Assembly (NCBI RefSeq): GCF_004770155.1
Contig: NZ_RQFA01000048.1
Coordinates: forward strand, 120,110 to 184,109
DNA length: 64,000 nt
Reading direction: 5' to 3'
Source: Leptospira gomenensis
Lineage (GTDB): Bacteria > Spirochaetota > Leptospiria > Leptospirales > Leptospiraceae
Below the pieces are notes generated by a model that worked only from the letters and a program-made list of their open reading frames with translations, did not search any database and was not told the DNA's origin. The translations under genes were made by a program, and so were the position numbers. Positions 30,349 through 42,699 of this stretch are shown piece after piece. Numbering within the stretch: position 1 is the stretch's first letter; every line of letters begins with the position of its first letter.

Positions 30349-30756
30349 TTAAAGATGTCGTACTTCTTCCGGCTTGTTTCTCCAATTATTATGAAGTCCG
30401 TCCGCAAACCAAAGCGGAGCCTCGATCAACTCGACGGGATCAATGTCGTTTAACGTGGCAAGACTTACGCTGACAAAAGCCCCGCCGATCTCGGCTACAA
30501 AACCTTCGGTGAACATTCTTACTCCGCAGTTTTTACAGAATTTATGTTTGGCGTTTTTAGTTCCGAATTGATAATTACCGAGTTCGTTTTCTCCGGTAAG
30601 AAGTTTGAGCGCCTCCGGTTTTACCATAGCGCTCCAATTTCTTACCTTGGCGCAAAAGGAACAATTACACTTGGTGGTTCCTTTGGAAAGGTCCAAATCC
30701 ACCTCGTAACTCACTTTACCGCAATGACAACTGCCGTTGTATTTTTTAAGAGCCAT
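30349..30756 (-). CDS. GFA-family (Mss4-like) zinc protein
   Basis: 135 residues with the zinc ligands of the GFA/CENP-V family: CHCGKV near residue 11, CNCSFC near 31 and CKNCGVRMF near 95. The family is named after a glutathione-dependent formaldehyde-activating enzyme, but most members, including this short form, have no proven activity. Single gene. Confidence 0.87.
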   Translation of the reverse strand: MALKKYNGSCHCGKVSYEVDLDLSKGTTKCNCSFCAKVRNWSAMVKPEALKLLTGENELGNYQFGTKNAKHKFCKNCGVRMFTEGFVAEIGGAFVSVSLATLNDIDPVELIEAPLWFADGLHNNWRNKPEEVRHL

Positions 30757-31027
30757 ACCTACTTCCTGATGACACGAATTTTATTTTAGAAAACAGAATC
30801 ACAAAAACGAAAATCGATTCAAGTTCAAAAGAATCCTCCCTAAAAAAAGATTTCCTCCGAAAGACCGCATGTCGCGGAAAGTTGCCGGAATTTGTCATAT
30901 TTTAAACGCGTTTTTCTTTTTTTTCCGAAATCGGAATCGATTCGGATTGCAACAGGGTTGCTTCTTTTTTAGACTAAAAATAGATCGGCGCGGATTCGTT
31001 CCTAAACCGCTCCTATCGTCCGCAAAC

Positions 31028-31831
31028 ATGAGAATCAAACGGGACAAACCGAGAGGAATATTAAAAAATTCGAATATTCAATTTCCTTCCGAACACTCCA
31101 GATATCTCCCCGAACCTGCGCTGGCGTATTTTATCGAACACTATTGGACCGTATCCTGGGATCTGCGCGGAAGGGGAACGTATTTGGCGGAAACCCTTCC
31201 GCATCCGAGCATACATATGGTTTTTGAAAACGGAAATTCAAGAATCCAAGGAATCATAGAAGGTAGATTTTCCAATCTTTTGGAGGACCAAGGTAGGGTT
31301 TGGGGAATCAAATTCAAACCGGGAATGTTTTATCCGTTTTTCGGAAAATCGGTCGCTTCGATCACCAACCGCTCCGTACCGATCGAATCCGTTTTTCCGA
31401 TCGACGTAAACGAAACCGAAACCTCGATTCTTTCCGCGGAAAACGATTCGGAAAGGATACGAATAACGGAAAAAACTTTTTTCCAAAATCTTCCCGTCCG
31501 GGACCGGACCGCCGAATGGACCGAAAAGGCGGTACGATCCGTTTTGGAAAATCCCGAAATCGGCAAGGTAGAAAAACTTTCGGAACGTTTGAACGTCAAC
31601 AAGCGGACGCTTCAACGATTATTTCACAAATACGTGGGAGTTTCTCCGAAATGGGTGATCCAAAGATACAGACTTCACGAAGCCGCCGAACGTTTGGACA
31701 AAGGCGAGGTTTTGGACGGAGTTGGTCTCGCCCTGGAATTAGGTTACTTCGATCAGGCGCATTTTATCCGCGATTTTAAATCCTTCGTGGGGAAATCGCC
31801 CGATCAATATTCAAAAAATTTAAAATTCTAA
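31028..31831 (+). CDS. AraC-family transcriptional regulator (DUF6597-type N-domain)
   Basis: 267 residues from the ATG at 31028. An earlier in-frame start would add 53 low-complexity residues and is rejected. The N-terminal ~130 residues contain YIEHYWTVSWDLRG-like and LPHPSIHMVFENG segments, typical of the sensor domain of this AraC subgroup. The C-terminal part has two helix-turn-helix units: VEKLSERLNVNKRTLQRLF and GVGLALELGYFDQAHFIRDF. No obvious ribosome site. Ligand and target are unknown; the neighbouring GFA gene, in divergent orientation, is a candidate. Confidence 0.88.
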   Translation: MRIKRDKPRGILKNSNIQFPSEHSRYLPEPALAYFIEHYWTVSWDLRGRGTYLAETLPHPSIHMVFENGNSRIQGIIEGRFSNLLEDQGRVWGIKFKPGMFYPFFGKSVASITNRSVPIESVFPIDVNETETSILSAENDSERIRITEKTFFQNLPVRDRTAEWTEKAVRSVLENPEIGKVEKLSERLNVNKRTLQRLFHKYVGVSPKWVIQRYRLHEAAERLDKGEVLDGVGLALELGYFDQAHFIRDFKSFVGKSPDQYSKNLKF

Positions 31832-31849
31832 CCATAAAAAATCCCCGCT

Positions 31850-31873
31850 CCAAATCGAAACATTTGGATTTTT
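31850..31873 (+). terminator. Terminator of the araC-type gene
   Basis: CCAAAT (31850-31855) pairs with ATTTGG (31862-31867), followed by ATTTTT. It lies just after the AraC gene and before the end of a convergent small lipoprotein gene. Confidence 0.65.
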
Positions 31874-31880
31874 CGAATCA

Positions 31881-32141
31881 TCAATAAAGATATCGTAGAT
31901 TACAATCCTTTTCGCAGAGAGTCTTTAACGCGGAGCAAGTGACGGCCATATTCACCGCGTCGTCCTCATTCGTCGGAGTTTGATTCACCGCACGAACGAC
32001 CGAAAAGGATTCGAAACACATCTGCGCCCTACTTTCGCATGTATTGTCTCGTTTACACTTTTCCCGAGCGGAAAAATTCTCGCAGGACATGATGAGAATT
32101 CCCAAGAAGACACAAAAAACGGAGACGGGCATACGATTCAT
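31881..32141 (-). CDS. Small Cys-rich lipoprotein
   Basis: 86 residues. Hydrophobic leader with lipobox LIMSC (Cys 20). Seven further cysteines in the mature part (EKCKRDNTC, QMCFE, VTCSALKTLCEKDC), likely paired in disulfides in the periplasm. Two possible ATGs, 32141 and 32132. Unknown function; short Cys-rich lipoproteins of this kind are common in Leptospira. Confidence 0.68.
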   Translation of the reverse strand: MNRMPVSVFCVFLGILIMSCENFSAREKCKRDNTCESRAQMCFESFSVVRAVNQTPTNEDDAVNMAVTCSALKTLCEKDCNLRYLY

Positions 32142-32518
32142 ATCTCGTATATGCCGGACATCCGAAACGGGTCAACGCATTCCGCTTGCGACAACCCGCC
32201 CGGTTATAAACTGAACAAGAGTACTTTATAAAATTCTAATATTTAAGGTCTAAAAAACGGGGATTCGTCGGGGGCGTTCCAAAAAATCTAAGAACCGATC
32301 CGGTCACACAGCAAACTTCCGGAAACGTTCTGGGAACGGGCCGTTTCAAAACGGATCGAACTCCCGAATGAAGCGAATCCCTTTTCACGAGATCGATCCC
32401 CGATCCGAAGCGAAAGCGCTTCCTCTTTTCCCGTAAATCAGCTTTATAACCCAATTTTTTCGCGAAAAATCCATTTGTCCCGGTACCGATCTAGTAAAAA
32501 CTGGTAACAGGAAGCCTT
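32142..32518 (+). promoter_or_regulatory. Leader/promoter region of the gcv operon
   Basis: 377 bp between divergent genes. Visible elements are a GAAGCG/CGCTTC hairpin with AAAG loop (32407-32422), followed by TCCTCTTTT, and a perfect 14-bp palindrome TTTTTCGCGAAAAA (32456-32469), 50 bp before the gcvT ATG. No glycine-riboswitch core was found. The palindrome could be a repressor site and the hairpin a weak attenuator. Confidence 0.45.
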
Positions 32519-33634
<1,116 letters not shown>

Positions 33635-33654
33635 TTAGAAATCAGGAAACGGAC

Positions 33655-34047
33655 ATGGCAGAAACACAAGCACCCGCAGGTTATCTTTTTTCGGAAAAAC
33701 ACGAATGGGTTAAGGTGGAAGGGGACGTGGCTCTTATCGGAATTTCCGACTTCGCCCAATCGGCGCTCGGAGATATCGTATTCGTGGATCTCCCAAAATC
33801 GGGAAAAACGATCAAACAATTCGAAACCTTCGGGACGATCGAATCCGTAAAAGCGGCCGAGGACTTATATGCCCCGATCGGCGGAGAAGTGGTCGAGTCC
33901 AACGCGGCTCTTTCCAAAACTCCGGGAGACGTAAATTCCAAACCCTTTGAGGCGTGGATGGTAAAAGTCAAAGGTTTCTCCCCTTCCGAACTGGAAAAAC
34001 TTCTGAGTCCGGAAAAATACAAGGCCCTCGTGGGCGGACTCGAATAA
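33655..34047 (+). CDS. gcvH: Glycine cleavage system H protein
   Basis: 130 residues. The lipoyl-lysine is Lys66 in [12 protein letters not shown], within the barrel-sandwich hybrid fold. It carries the aminomethyl group between P, T and L proteins. 20 bp after gcvT, with AGGAAA before the ATG. No lipoate ligase is in the window. Confidence 0.98.
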   Translation: MAETQAPAGYLFSEKHEWVKVEGDVALIGISDFAQSALGDIVFVDLPKSGKTIKQFETFGTIESVKAAEDLYAPIGGEVVESNAALSKTPGDVNSKPFEAWMVKVKGFSPSELEKLLSPEKYKALVGGLE

Positions 34048-34086
34048 CAGAAAAGTCTAATACAAAGAATTTACAAGTAGGTTCAC

Positions 34087-36984
34087 ATGAGCTCCATTCT
34101 TCAAAATCAAACCGAGACAAACCAGGAACGACGGATGGGAGCGGATCCTTTGGATACGTTTCCGAGAAGACATATCGGTCCCGACCGCGGCCAAGCCGGA
34201 GAAATGCTGAAGGAACTCGGACTGAATTCCCTGGAAGAATTGATCGAAAAAGCCGTTCCTGCGGGAATTCGTTTAACAAAACCTCTCGATCTTCCTCCGG
34301 CATCGACGGAGTACAAAATTCTACAGGACTTAAAACGTATCGCTTCCAAAAACGAAGTCTATCGTTCCTACATCGGCGCCGGTTACAACGCTTGTATTAC
34401 GCCGGCCGTAATTCAAAGAAATATTCTGGAAAACCCGGGATGGTATACGGCTTACACTCCGTATCAAGCGGAAATTTCCCAAGGACGTTTGGAGGCGCTT
34501 CTCAATTTTCAAACGATGATCATCGATCTTACCGGATTGGAGATTTCGAACGCTTCTCTTCTCGACGAAGGAACCGCCGCGGCGGAGGCTATGTTTCTGG
34601 CCTTTTCGGTGCGTAAGAATGAGACCGCTAAAAAATTCTTCGTCTCGGAACTCTGTCATCCGCAGACGATCGACGTCGTGGTAACGAGGGCCAATCCTTT
34701 GGGAATCGAAGTTCAAATCGGCGACCACACAACCTTGGAGCTTAACGAGGACTTTTTCGGAATACTACTTCAATATCCTGCTACGGACGGAAGGATTTTC
34801 GATTATACTTCCCTCATTCAAAAGGCGCATAACGTGGGCGCTGTCTCCACAGTGGCCGCCGACCTACTCTCGTTAACTTTGCTCAAATCCCCCGGAGAAA
34901 TGGGCGCGGATATCGCGGTAGGTTCGTCGCAAAGATTCGGCCTTCCTCTGGGATTCGGAGGTCCGCACGCGGGTTATTTCGCGACCAAAGACGAATTCAA
35001 ACGGAGTATGCCCGGACGGCTCATCGGCGTATCCAAGGATTCGCAAGGAAATCCGGGTCTACGACTTTCCTTACAGACGCGGGAACAACATATCCGAAGA
35101 GACAAGGCGACGAGCAACATCTGCACGGCGCAAGTGCTTCTGGCGGTTATATCTTCCATGTATGCAGTATATCACGGACCGGAAGGACTCAGGAACATCG
35201 CTTTCCGAATTCATAAAATGACGGGTGTTCTGTCGCGACTCTTAAAATCGGCGGGATACGAAATACTCAACGATTCCTACTTCGACACGATCACGATCCG
35301 GACGGGAGACAAAACCGCTTCGATCCTGGAAAAGGCGCACGCACAAAGGATCAACTTGCGGGAATATAAGGATGGAAAAATCGGAGTCGCGTTAGACGAA
35401 ACCGTAATCCTTTCCGATATAAGCGATCTATGCGGAATTTTCGGAGTAAAAGAAACCGACCTAAACGAACTTTTCGCAAACTCTGCGACGCTTCCGGATT
35501 CTTTCAAAAGGACGTCCGCGTATTTGACGCACCCCGTCTTTCAAACGCATCATACCGAAACGAAAATGCTCCGTTATATCCGTAAGCTGGAATCGAGGGA
35601 TCTTTCCTTAACGACTTCGATGATTCCCCTCGGATCCTGTACGATGAAACTGAACGCGACCACGGAAATGTATCCGGTCACTTGGCCGGAGTTCGGCGCC
35701 ATTCATCCGTTCGCCCCCGCGAATCAGACGGAAGGTTATCGGATCGTTTTCGAGCAGTTGGAAAAATGGCTTTGTGAGATCACCGGTTTTGCCGGAGTTT
35801 CCTTACAACCCAACGCCGGTTCTCAGGGAGAATACGCCGGTTTACTCGCCATTCGTAGATATCACGAAAGCAGAAACGAATCACACCGAAACGTTTGTCT
35901 CATCCCGATTTCGGCTCACGGAACCAACCCGGCGAGCGCCGCAATGGCCGGATTTAAGGTCGTAGTCGTATCCTGCGATTCCAACGGCAACGTGGACTTG
36001 GAGGATTTAAAGACCAAGGCGGAAGAACACAAAAACGATCTCGCCGCTCTGATGGTAACGTATCCTTCCACACACGGGGTTTTCGAGGAATCGATCAAGG
36101 AAATCTGCGCGATCGTTCATTCCCGCGGAGGACAAGTGTATATGGACGGAGCGAACATGAACGCTCAAGTCGGTTTAACAAGTCCGGGTGCGATCGGGGC
36201 GGACGTATGTCATCTCAATCTACATAAGACTTTTTGTATCCCGCACGGAGGAGGAGGTCCGGGAGTAGGTCCGATCGGAGTCGCGAAACATCTCGTTCCG
36301 TTTTTACCTGGTCATGTTCTCGTGGATAACAAAACCGGAAACGAACACGGAGCAGTTTCCGCAGCTCCTTGGGGAAGCGCGAGTATCGTATTAATCTCTT
36401 GGATTTACATCGCATTGATGGGAACGGAAGGACTGACCGACGCGACCAAATATTCCATTCTTAACGCAAACTACATCGCCAAACGATTGGAAAAATCCTA
36501 TCCGATACTATACAAAGGGAAAAACGGTTTTGTCGCTCACGAATGTATTCTCGACGTAAGACCCTTCAAAAAAACCGCAGGAATCGAAGTGGAAGACGTC
36601 GCCAAACGCCTGATAGACTACGGCTTTCACGCTCCTACCATGTCCTTTCCCGTACCAGGAACTTTGATGATCGAACCCACCGAATCCGAATCCAAAGAGG
36701 AATTGGACAGATTTTGCGAAGCGATGCTTTTGATTCACGGGGAAATTTTGGACGTGGAAAACGGCAAGTTGGACAAGACGGACAACCCGCTTAAAAATTC
36801 ACCGCATACGGCGGCCATGATCTCTTCGGATCGTTGGGATCATTTGTATCCGAGAGAACGCGCCGCATATCCGGCGAACTGGCTCAAAGAACATAAATTT
36901 TGGCCTTACGTCGGCCGGGTGGATAACGTCTACGGAGATAGAAATCTCGTTTGTTCCTGTCTTCCGATCGAAAGTTATCAGTAA
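34087..36984 (+). CDS. gcvP: Glycine dehydrogenase (decarboxylating), P protein
   Basis: 965 residues, the fused single-chain form. It contains FPRRHIGP at the N-terminus, the first half with [11 protein letters not shown], and the PLP-binding second half with [16 protein letters not shown], in which the Lys binds PLP. Decarboxylates glycine and passes the aminomethyl group to GcvH. The gap to gcvH is 39 bp. Full-length, no frameshift. Confidence 0.98.
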   Translation: MSSILQNQTETNQERRMGADPLDTFPRRHIGPDRGQAGEMLKELGLNSLEELIEKAVPAGIRLTKPLDLPPASTEYKILQDLKRIASKNEVYRSYIGAGYNACITPAVIQRNILENPGWYTAYTPYQAEISQGRLEALLNFQTMIIDLTGLEISNASLLDEGTAAAEAMFLAFSVRKNETAKKFFVSELCHPQTIDVVVTRANPLGIEVQIGDHTTLELNEDFFGILLQYPATDGRIFDYTSLIQKAHNVGAVSTVAADLLSLTLLKSPGEMGADIAVGSSQRFGLPLGFGGPHAGYFATKDEFKRSMPGRLIGVSKDSQGNPGLRLSLQTREQHIRRDKATSNICTAQVLLAVISSMYAVYHGPEGLRNIAFRIHKMTGVLSRLLKSAGYEILNDSYFDTITIRTGDKTASILEKAHAQRINLREYKDGKIGVALDETVILSDISDLCGIFGVKETDLNELFANSATLPDSFKRTSAYLTHPVFQTHHTETKMLRYIRKLESRDLSLTTSMIPLGSCTMKLNATTEMYPVTWPEFGAIHPFAPANQTEGYRIVFEQLEKWLCEITGFAGVSLQPNAGSQGEYAGLLAIRRYHESRNESHRNVCLIPISAHGTNPASAAMAGFKVVVVSCDSNGNVDLEDLKTKAEEHKNDLAALMVTYPSTHGVFEESIKEICAIVHSRGGQVYMDGANMNAQVGLTSPGAIGADVCHLNLHKTFCIPHGGGGPGVGPIGVAKHLVPFLPGHVLVDNKTGNEHGAVSAAPWGSASIVLISWIYIALMGTEGLTDATKYSILNANYIAKRLEKSYPILYKGKNGFVAHECILDVRPFKKTAGIEVEDVAKRLIDYGFHAPTMSFPVPGTLMIEPTESESKEELDRFCEAMLLIHGEILDVENGKLDKTDNPLKNSPHTAAMISSDRWDHLYPRERAAYPANWLKEHKFWPYVGRVDNVYGDRNLVCSCLPIESYQ

Positions 36985-36993
36985 TTCGAAAGT

Positions 36994-37014
36994 GCCGTTG
37001 CGGGTCGCAACGGC
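36994..37014 (+). terminator. Stem-loop at the end of the gcv operon
   Basis: GCCGTTGCG (36994-37002) pairs perfectly with CGCAACGGC (37006-37014) around a 3-nt loop, 10 bp after the gcvP stop. The following sequence, GAAACTATCTTATT, is not a proper U-tract, so termination may be incomplete. Confidence 0.65.
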
Positions 37015-37039
37015 GAAACTATCTTATTAGGAAAAACTT

Positions 37040-37386
37040 CTGTTTATCGTCGTAAAATTTTTAGTCAGCGCAGCTCTGATTACCGCGATTTCCGAATTCG
37101 CCAAGCGCTCGGACAGGTTAGGAGCGTTCGTCGGCTCTTTGCCGTTGATTACGATTTTTACTTTGATTTGGTTAAAATTGGAGAATCAAGAAAATACTAA
37201 AATCGATAACCACGCATTTTATACGTTTTGGTATGTGTTACCGACTCTTCCGATGTTTTTGGTCTTTCCCGCGTTTCATCGAAAATTTAATTTTTGGACG
37301 GCTTTATCGTTATCCTGCCGTTTGAGCATCGCCCGTTTCGCAGCTACGATTTTTGTCGCGAAAAAAAAATCGAGCTGGATCTCTGA
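37040..37386 (+). pseudogene. DUF3147-type small membrane protein, probably frameshifted
   Basis: Read from a CTG at 37040, with AGGA upstream, the frame encodes VVKFLVSAALITAISEFAKR, then GSLPLITIFTLIWLKLE and FWYVLPTLPMFLVFP, the DUF3147 pattern of three to four short TM helices. No ATG/GTG/TTG start exists at the expected place; the first TTG (37139) would remove the first helix. Near the expected C-terminus there is an A9 run (37361-37369). With one more A the frame would end in KKKIELDL at 37386, close to family length (~115). As written, it runs into unrelated sequence to 37462. Probably a decaying gene, or a slippery tract. Confidence 0.55.
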
Positions 37387-37478
37387 AGTCCTTTCAGGCC
37401 GCTTTTGTACGGGTCTCCGGAAGAATTACGACACGGACAAAACGACCTTTTCAATATATTAGAAAGTCTTAAATCGTT

Positions 37479-37799
37479 TTACGCGATATACGAACAACAA
37501 TAATCGCTGATTTTTTTTACGTTCAATTGAAATCTTGATTTCGCCGGAACTTCGAAAGACTCGCCGCCCTTGATTTCCTTCCAAACGTTTTCTCCAGGAA
37601 GTTTGACGAGGAGCTCGCCGTCCAAAATTTCCATAATTTCCTTTTCGTCGGTTCCGAAGTCGTATTCACCGGGCATCAAAATTCCGAGAGTTTTCTTGGA
37701 TCCCTCCTGAAACAGAACCGTCCTGCTGGTAACCTTCCCTTCGTAATAAACGTTCGCCTTTTTTACGACGGTAACGTTGTCAAACTGCGACTGAGCCAT
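37479..37799 (-). CDS. ppnP: Pyrimidine/purine nucleoside phosphorylase PpnP (DUF1255)
   Basis: 106 residues, cupin fold of the PpnP/YaiE family. Motifs: [54 protein letters not shown] and the C-terminal CCSYIA. It cleaves a broad range of nucleosides with phosphate. The length matches the family. Single gene, convergent on the decayed DUF3147 locus. Confidence 0.93.
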   Translation of the reverse strand: MAQSQFDNVTVVKKANVYYEGKVTSRTVLFQEGSKKTLGILMPGEYDFGTDEKEIMEILDGELLVKLPGENVWKEIKGGESFEVPAKSRFQLNVKKISDYCCSYIA

Positions 37800-38132
37800 G
37801 CGGCATTTCCTCCATCATCTTTAAGAAATCCGTTTCGAAAAACTGGAATGAAATCCCGAGTCCACGCCATAAAACGGATCGATTGATCCACACTTCCAAA
37901 GAATCTGCGAGTGGAAACAAATTAAATCGGTTGAAATACGGAAAACGTTTTAACGAAAATAGGAAACAACTTTTTTACAATGCTAAAGGAAGTAACAACG
38001 AACCTAACTTCGAAATTAAGAAAAACGAATAGAACCCCGATCACGACTACGTTTCATACTTGCCAACGCAACTCCTAAAAGATATTCTCCTGAAAATCCC
38101 AAATAAGAAATAAATTATTAAAGAGGAAAATC
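37800..38132. other. Divergent intergenic region, nothing recognised
   Basis: 333 bp between ppnP and the next gene, A/T-rich with many stops. The only clear element is AAAGAGG, the ribosome site for the TTG start at 38133. No repeats, hairpins or RNA genes seen. Confidence 0.4.
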
Positions 38133-39389
38133 TTGTCCGACTGGAAATTTGAAAACGAAAAAATGTACAAACTTACGAAAAGCCCGTATCGATTTTCGGG
38201 AGTTTCCGGTTGTTTAATCCTATTTCTGTTTTTGTTCGTATCCGTAGTCGCACTGATCGCTACGGGTTACTCTTTGTCGCTTTTTTTAGAAGGGAAAATC
38301 CTGTATCCGAGCCTGATCGTCTTACTCGGTTTTTCGTTTATATATCTTTTGTTATCTTCGATTTTAGCGTATCGAAAAACGAAACACTTCGTTCGTGTAG
38401 AGGAGTTGGATTCGCGACTTGGAACCTTTACGATCCGAGAAACAGAACGTCCGGAATTAAGAATCGCTTTGGAGGAATATATTTCCTATAAGATCAGAAA
38501 ACGTATCGTGTCCGGACGAGGAGAAAACGATTCCGATAACGGCTACAGAAAGTTTTGGGACTTGTTCCTTGTGAAAAACGACGGATCGTTCTACCTGCTG
38601 GAATCCTACTCTACTTTGGAGGAATTAAAAAAGGAAATGCCTTCGTTCCGATCGATCTTCCCCTTACCAGTATCCGCCGATCCTAAAACGGGAATGTGGA
38701 ATTCGGATCGAACACCCCTCACTTTTTCCGCACAAACGGAAAAAATACATTCCAAATTCCTAAAATTGCTCGTATCCGATTCCGAAACGATCGTTGAAAT
38801 TTCGAAACCGAAAACCTTAAACGATAAATTCAAAATCTTATTGGTGATCGGAATTTTCTACGGAGTTTGGGGAGCGATCGCCTCTTCCTTGTCCGAACCC
38901 GATCCCGTCTTTTTGTTTTTCTTCGTTCCGTTTTCGGTCCTTTTTTTGGGGATTTTCAGCGTAGGACTTACGTTCATAATGACCCGGAACTTGGAACTCA
39001 GTTCTAACTCGAACGGACTTCGGATCCGATACAAAACCTGGCTGCCGATCCTTTCTCGTATCCTATACCTTGAAAGATTTTTTCCGAAACACGTTGTGCG
39101 TCACGTCCGCTCGAATCGTATCCAGGACGGCCAGGACATACTCATTGTCGCATTAAAGAAAAATTCCAATAAAACGAAACGAGGAATTCTGGAATTTTTG
39201 TTCAACCTGCAAGCGGTTCCCTTAAAAGATTACCTCATTCCGGGAGACGAAGAACTTTTGGGAATTTGGCATCTGCTGCCCTGGATCAAGGAAAGCCCCG
39301 GATTCGCGGATCTGTTGGCGGCGGAATCCGCGATCGAAGAAAGATTGGGATTAGAAGAGGAAAAGATCGGCTTCGAAGACTTGAAATAA
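38133..39389 (+). CDS. Membrane protein with four TM helices, unknown function
   Basis: 418 residues. Starts with TTG, supported by AGAGGA 5-6 nt upstream; the next in-frame ATG is 10 codons on. Two TM pairs: residues ~25-50 and 58-80, then 232-255 and 262-285. Between and after them are soluble domains with charged helices and strands; the C-terminal 130 residues end in an acidic tail. The layout, two TMs then a cytoplasmic domain twice, suggests duplication, but no motif is recognised. It directly precedes the 5S rRNA gene. Confidence 0.65.
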   Translation: MSDWKFENEKMYKLTKSPYRFSGVSGCLILFLFLFVSVVALIATGYSLSLFLEGKILYPSLIVLLGFSFIYLLLSSILAYRKTKHFVRVEELDSRLGTFTIRETERPELRIALEEYISYKIRKRIVSGRGENDSDNGYRKFWDLFLVKNDGSFYLLESYSTLEELKKEMPSFRSIFPLPVSADPKTGMWNSDRTPLTFSAQTEKIHSKFLKLLVSDSETIVEISKPKTLNDKFKILLVIGIFYGVWGAIASSLSEPDPVFLFFFVPFSVLFLGIFSVGLTFIMTRNLELSSNSNGLRIRYKTWLPILSRILYLERFFPKHVVRHVRSNRIQDGQDILIVALKKNSNKTKRGILEFLFNLQAVPLKDYLIPGDEELLGIWHLLPWIKESPGFADLLAAESAIEERLGLEEEKIGFEDLK

Positions 39390-39462
39390 ATTTCAAAAAA
39401 CAATGTCTTTCCAAAGAATAGAAGATGACAAAACGGAATTCCGTAAAACAATGGCCTCAAGA

Positions 39463-39586
<124 letters not shown>

Positions 39587-39764
39587 TATGTACTCGCCCT
39601 ACTACGCTTTTTCCTCCCCACCAGTTTCTATAGAAATCCGAACGAATCTCACCCCAATAAGTATTCCGAAAACCCCGTCCTAAAAACCGCATTCCGGATT
39701 TTTTGTTTCAATCCATCCGAATCGAAATAAAATTGCGCACATTCGGAATCGAATAGGATAAACG

Positions 39765-40610
39765 ATGAACGAAAGAATTCTTCAAAGAAAGGATCTGTGC
39801 AAAACCGTTCCGTATGAAAGCGGACTTGTCTTAACATACGAAACGCCCGCGGATAAAAAACGTTCCTGGCTGGATTCCGTTTTTCGAGAAACCGATCTGG
39901 CCTTTCACCTCGGATATTTCAGGGAAATTTTCAAAAGCAGAAAACTCGCGTTAAACGGAACATACGACAATGCGGCTTGGTGCGAATCTTCCGCAAGAAT
40001 TTTGGATCTGCTCGAAAACTGCGGCGGCAAAGTTAAGGTGGAAGGGATAGAAAAAATCATTTCGGTCGAAGGCCCGGTGGTCATCGCGGGAAACCATATG
40101 AGTACTTTGGAAACCTTCGTACTTCCGACCTTCATCACTCAGCATAAGCCGATTACGTTCGTAGTCAAAGAGAGTCTAACGCGTGGAAGTTTGTTCGGTC
40201 CCATAATGCGCTCGCGTAATCCGATCGCGGTGGGAAGAAACAATCCGAGAGAGGATTTGACGACGGTCTTGGAAGAAGGTACGAAACGTTTAAAAAACGG
40301 AATGTCCGTCGTGGTTTTTCCGCAAAGCACACGAACGACCGATTTTAATCCTGCGGAATTCAATTCGATCGCGGTCAAACTCGCGTCACGCGCTGGAGTT
40401 CCTCTGATTCCGGTGGCGCTTCGAACGGACTTTTGGGAAAACGGAAAGATCATCAAGGAGTTGGGTAGAATTTTTCGAAACAGAAAAATCAATATAACAT
40501 TCGGCGATCCACTTCTTCCGAACGACGACTCCCGAAAAAACCAGAATCTATTGTTGTCCTTCGTAGTATCGAACCTAAAACGATGGGGGACCAACGTCCG
40601 TGAATCCTAA
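39765..40610 (+). CDS. PlsC-like 1-acyl-glycerol-3-phosphate acyltransferase
   Basis: 281 residues. Acyltransferase motif I is NHMSTLE with His111 and Glu116 (H-x4-E where H-x4-D is usual); a later FPQSTRT replaces FPEGTRS; VPLIPVALRT is block IV. These changes fit a divergent member of the family. It would acylate lysophosphatidic acid or a related glycerolipid at the inner membrane. The N-terminal ~90 residues are extra compared with the minimal PlsC. It overlaps the cytochrome gene by 11 bp. Confidence 0.82.
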   Translation: MNERILQRKDLCKTVPYESGLVLTYETPADKKRSWLDSVFRETDLAFHLGYFREIFKSRKLALNGTYDNAAWCESSARILDLLENCGGKVKVEGIEKIISVEGPVVIAGNHMSTLETFVLPTFITQHKPITFVVKESLTRGSLFGPIMRSRNPIAVGRNNPREDLTTVLEEGTKRLKNGMSVVVFPQSTRTTDFNPAEFNSIAVKLASRAGVPLIPVALRTDFWENGKIIKELGRIFRNRKINITFGDPLLPNDDSRKNQNLLLSFVVSNLKRWGTNVRES

Positions 40611-41013
40611 TCGAAAAAACGAAACGGAATCCGTTCTTCTCCGGAATCATCCTCAAAAAATCGTATTCGGAATTCTCATTTTTCTTTTCATCCTTTCGTG
40701 TCGTTCCGCTTCGAACCGCACGACCGTTTCCGCGGAATCGGAAACAGATCTATCGAGACGGGAAGCGGACCAACTTTGGGAACAAAGGTGCTCTTCCTGT
40801 CACGGACTGGACGGAACTCCGAACGAATTCCTCCAGCCTAAACCGAAAAAGTTGAACGGGTTCGGTATAAAGATGGGATTTTTTTTCGGAGGAGATAAAA
40901 TGCGGGAAGGGATTTTCAGAACGATTCGGAACGGAAAAAACGAAAGAATGCCTTCCTTTCAAAAGGAATTGTCGGAAGAACAAATCCGCGCCCTTGTGCG
41001 AAAGATCGAACGA

Positions 41014-41019
<6 letters not shown>
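40600..41019 (+). CDS. Lipoprotein c-type cytochrome
   Basis: 139 residues, GTG start with GGGGGA upstream. Hydrophobic leader with lipobox LFILSC (Cys 34). A single heme site CSSCH (Cys64, Cys67, His68) and a likely Met ligand in RMPSF (Met117). A small class I cytochrome c on the periplasmic side, anchored by lipid, carrying electrons in respiration. It overlaps the acyltransferase gene by 11 bp, so is cotranscribed, though functions appear unrelated. Its end overlaps the convergent GT51 gene by 6 bp. Confidence 0.88.
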
Positions 41020-42313
<1,294 letters not shown>

Positions 42314-42317
<4 letters not shown>

Positions 42318-42541
42318 GTTCTCGGAACGTTCAGTTCTCGAGCTAAAAGTTTACGGACCGAACCCATACAGGTTCCGCAACCGGTGGAAGCGCCCGTATC
42401 ATCCATCAATTTTTCCAAGGTATCGTTTCCGTTTCGAATCGAGGTTACGATCTCCTCCTCCGAAATCTGATTGCACACGCAGACTTTTCGGGGACGCATC
42501 AGCTGGCAAAGATCGACTTGGCTTAAAAAGGATGAATCCAT
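42314..42541 (-). CDS. BFD-type [2Fe-2S] protein
   Basis: 75 residues with the BFD ligand pattern: VCVC near residue 22 and GCGTC near 57 (C-x-C ... C-x2-C), as in bacterioferritin-associated ferredoxin and NirB/NifU-like BFD domains. Likely an electron carrier, or an iron-release partner of bacterioferritin; no bacterioferritin gene is adjacent. First gene of the operon with the RibD-like and GT51 genes; divergent from the MFS gene. Confidence 0.85.
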
Positions 42542-42699
42542 ATTCTTCTAATAACTTGGACAGTTGGAAACCGATTTTCCAATCAGATTAAGTACTCTGA
42601 AAATCCTCTGCAAGAGAAATTTTTTGCGGTTTTCATTTGACATCCAGTTTCCTAAAAATAGCCTTTTTTGAAATTTCTTACGAAAAACAAAGGAAACCT

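Noticed and set aside
32236..32454. 72-codon minus-strand frame in the gcv leader
   Set aside because: No ribosome site or recognised pattern; lies wholly in the upstream region of gcvT. Could be revisited if a repeat family is found.
32220..32518. Glycine riboswitch ahead of gcvT
   Set aside because: No conserved glycine aptamer core could be found by eye; only a palindrome and a small hairpin are present.
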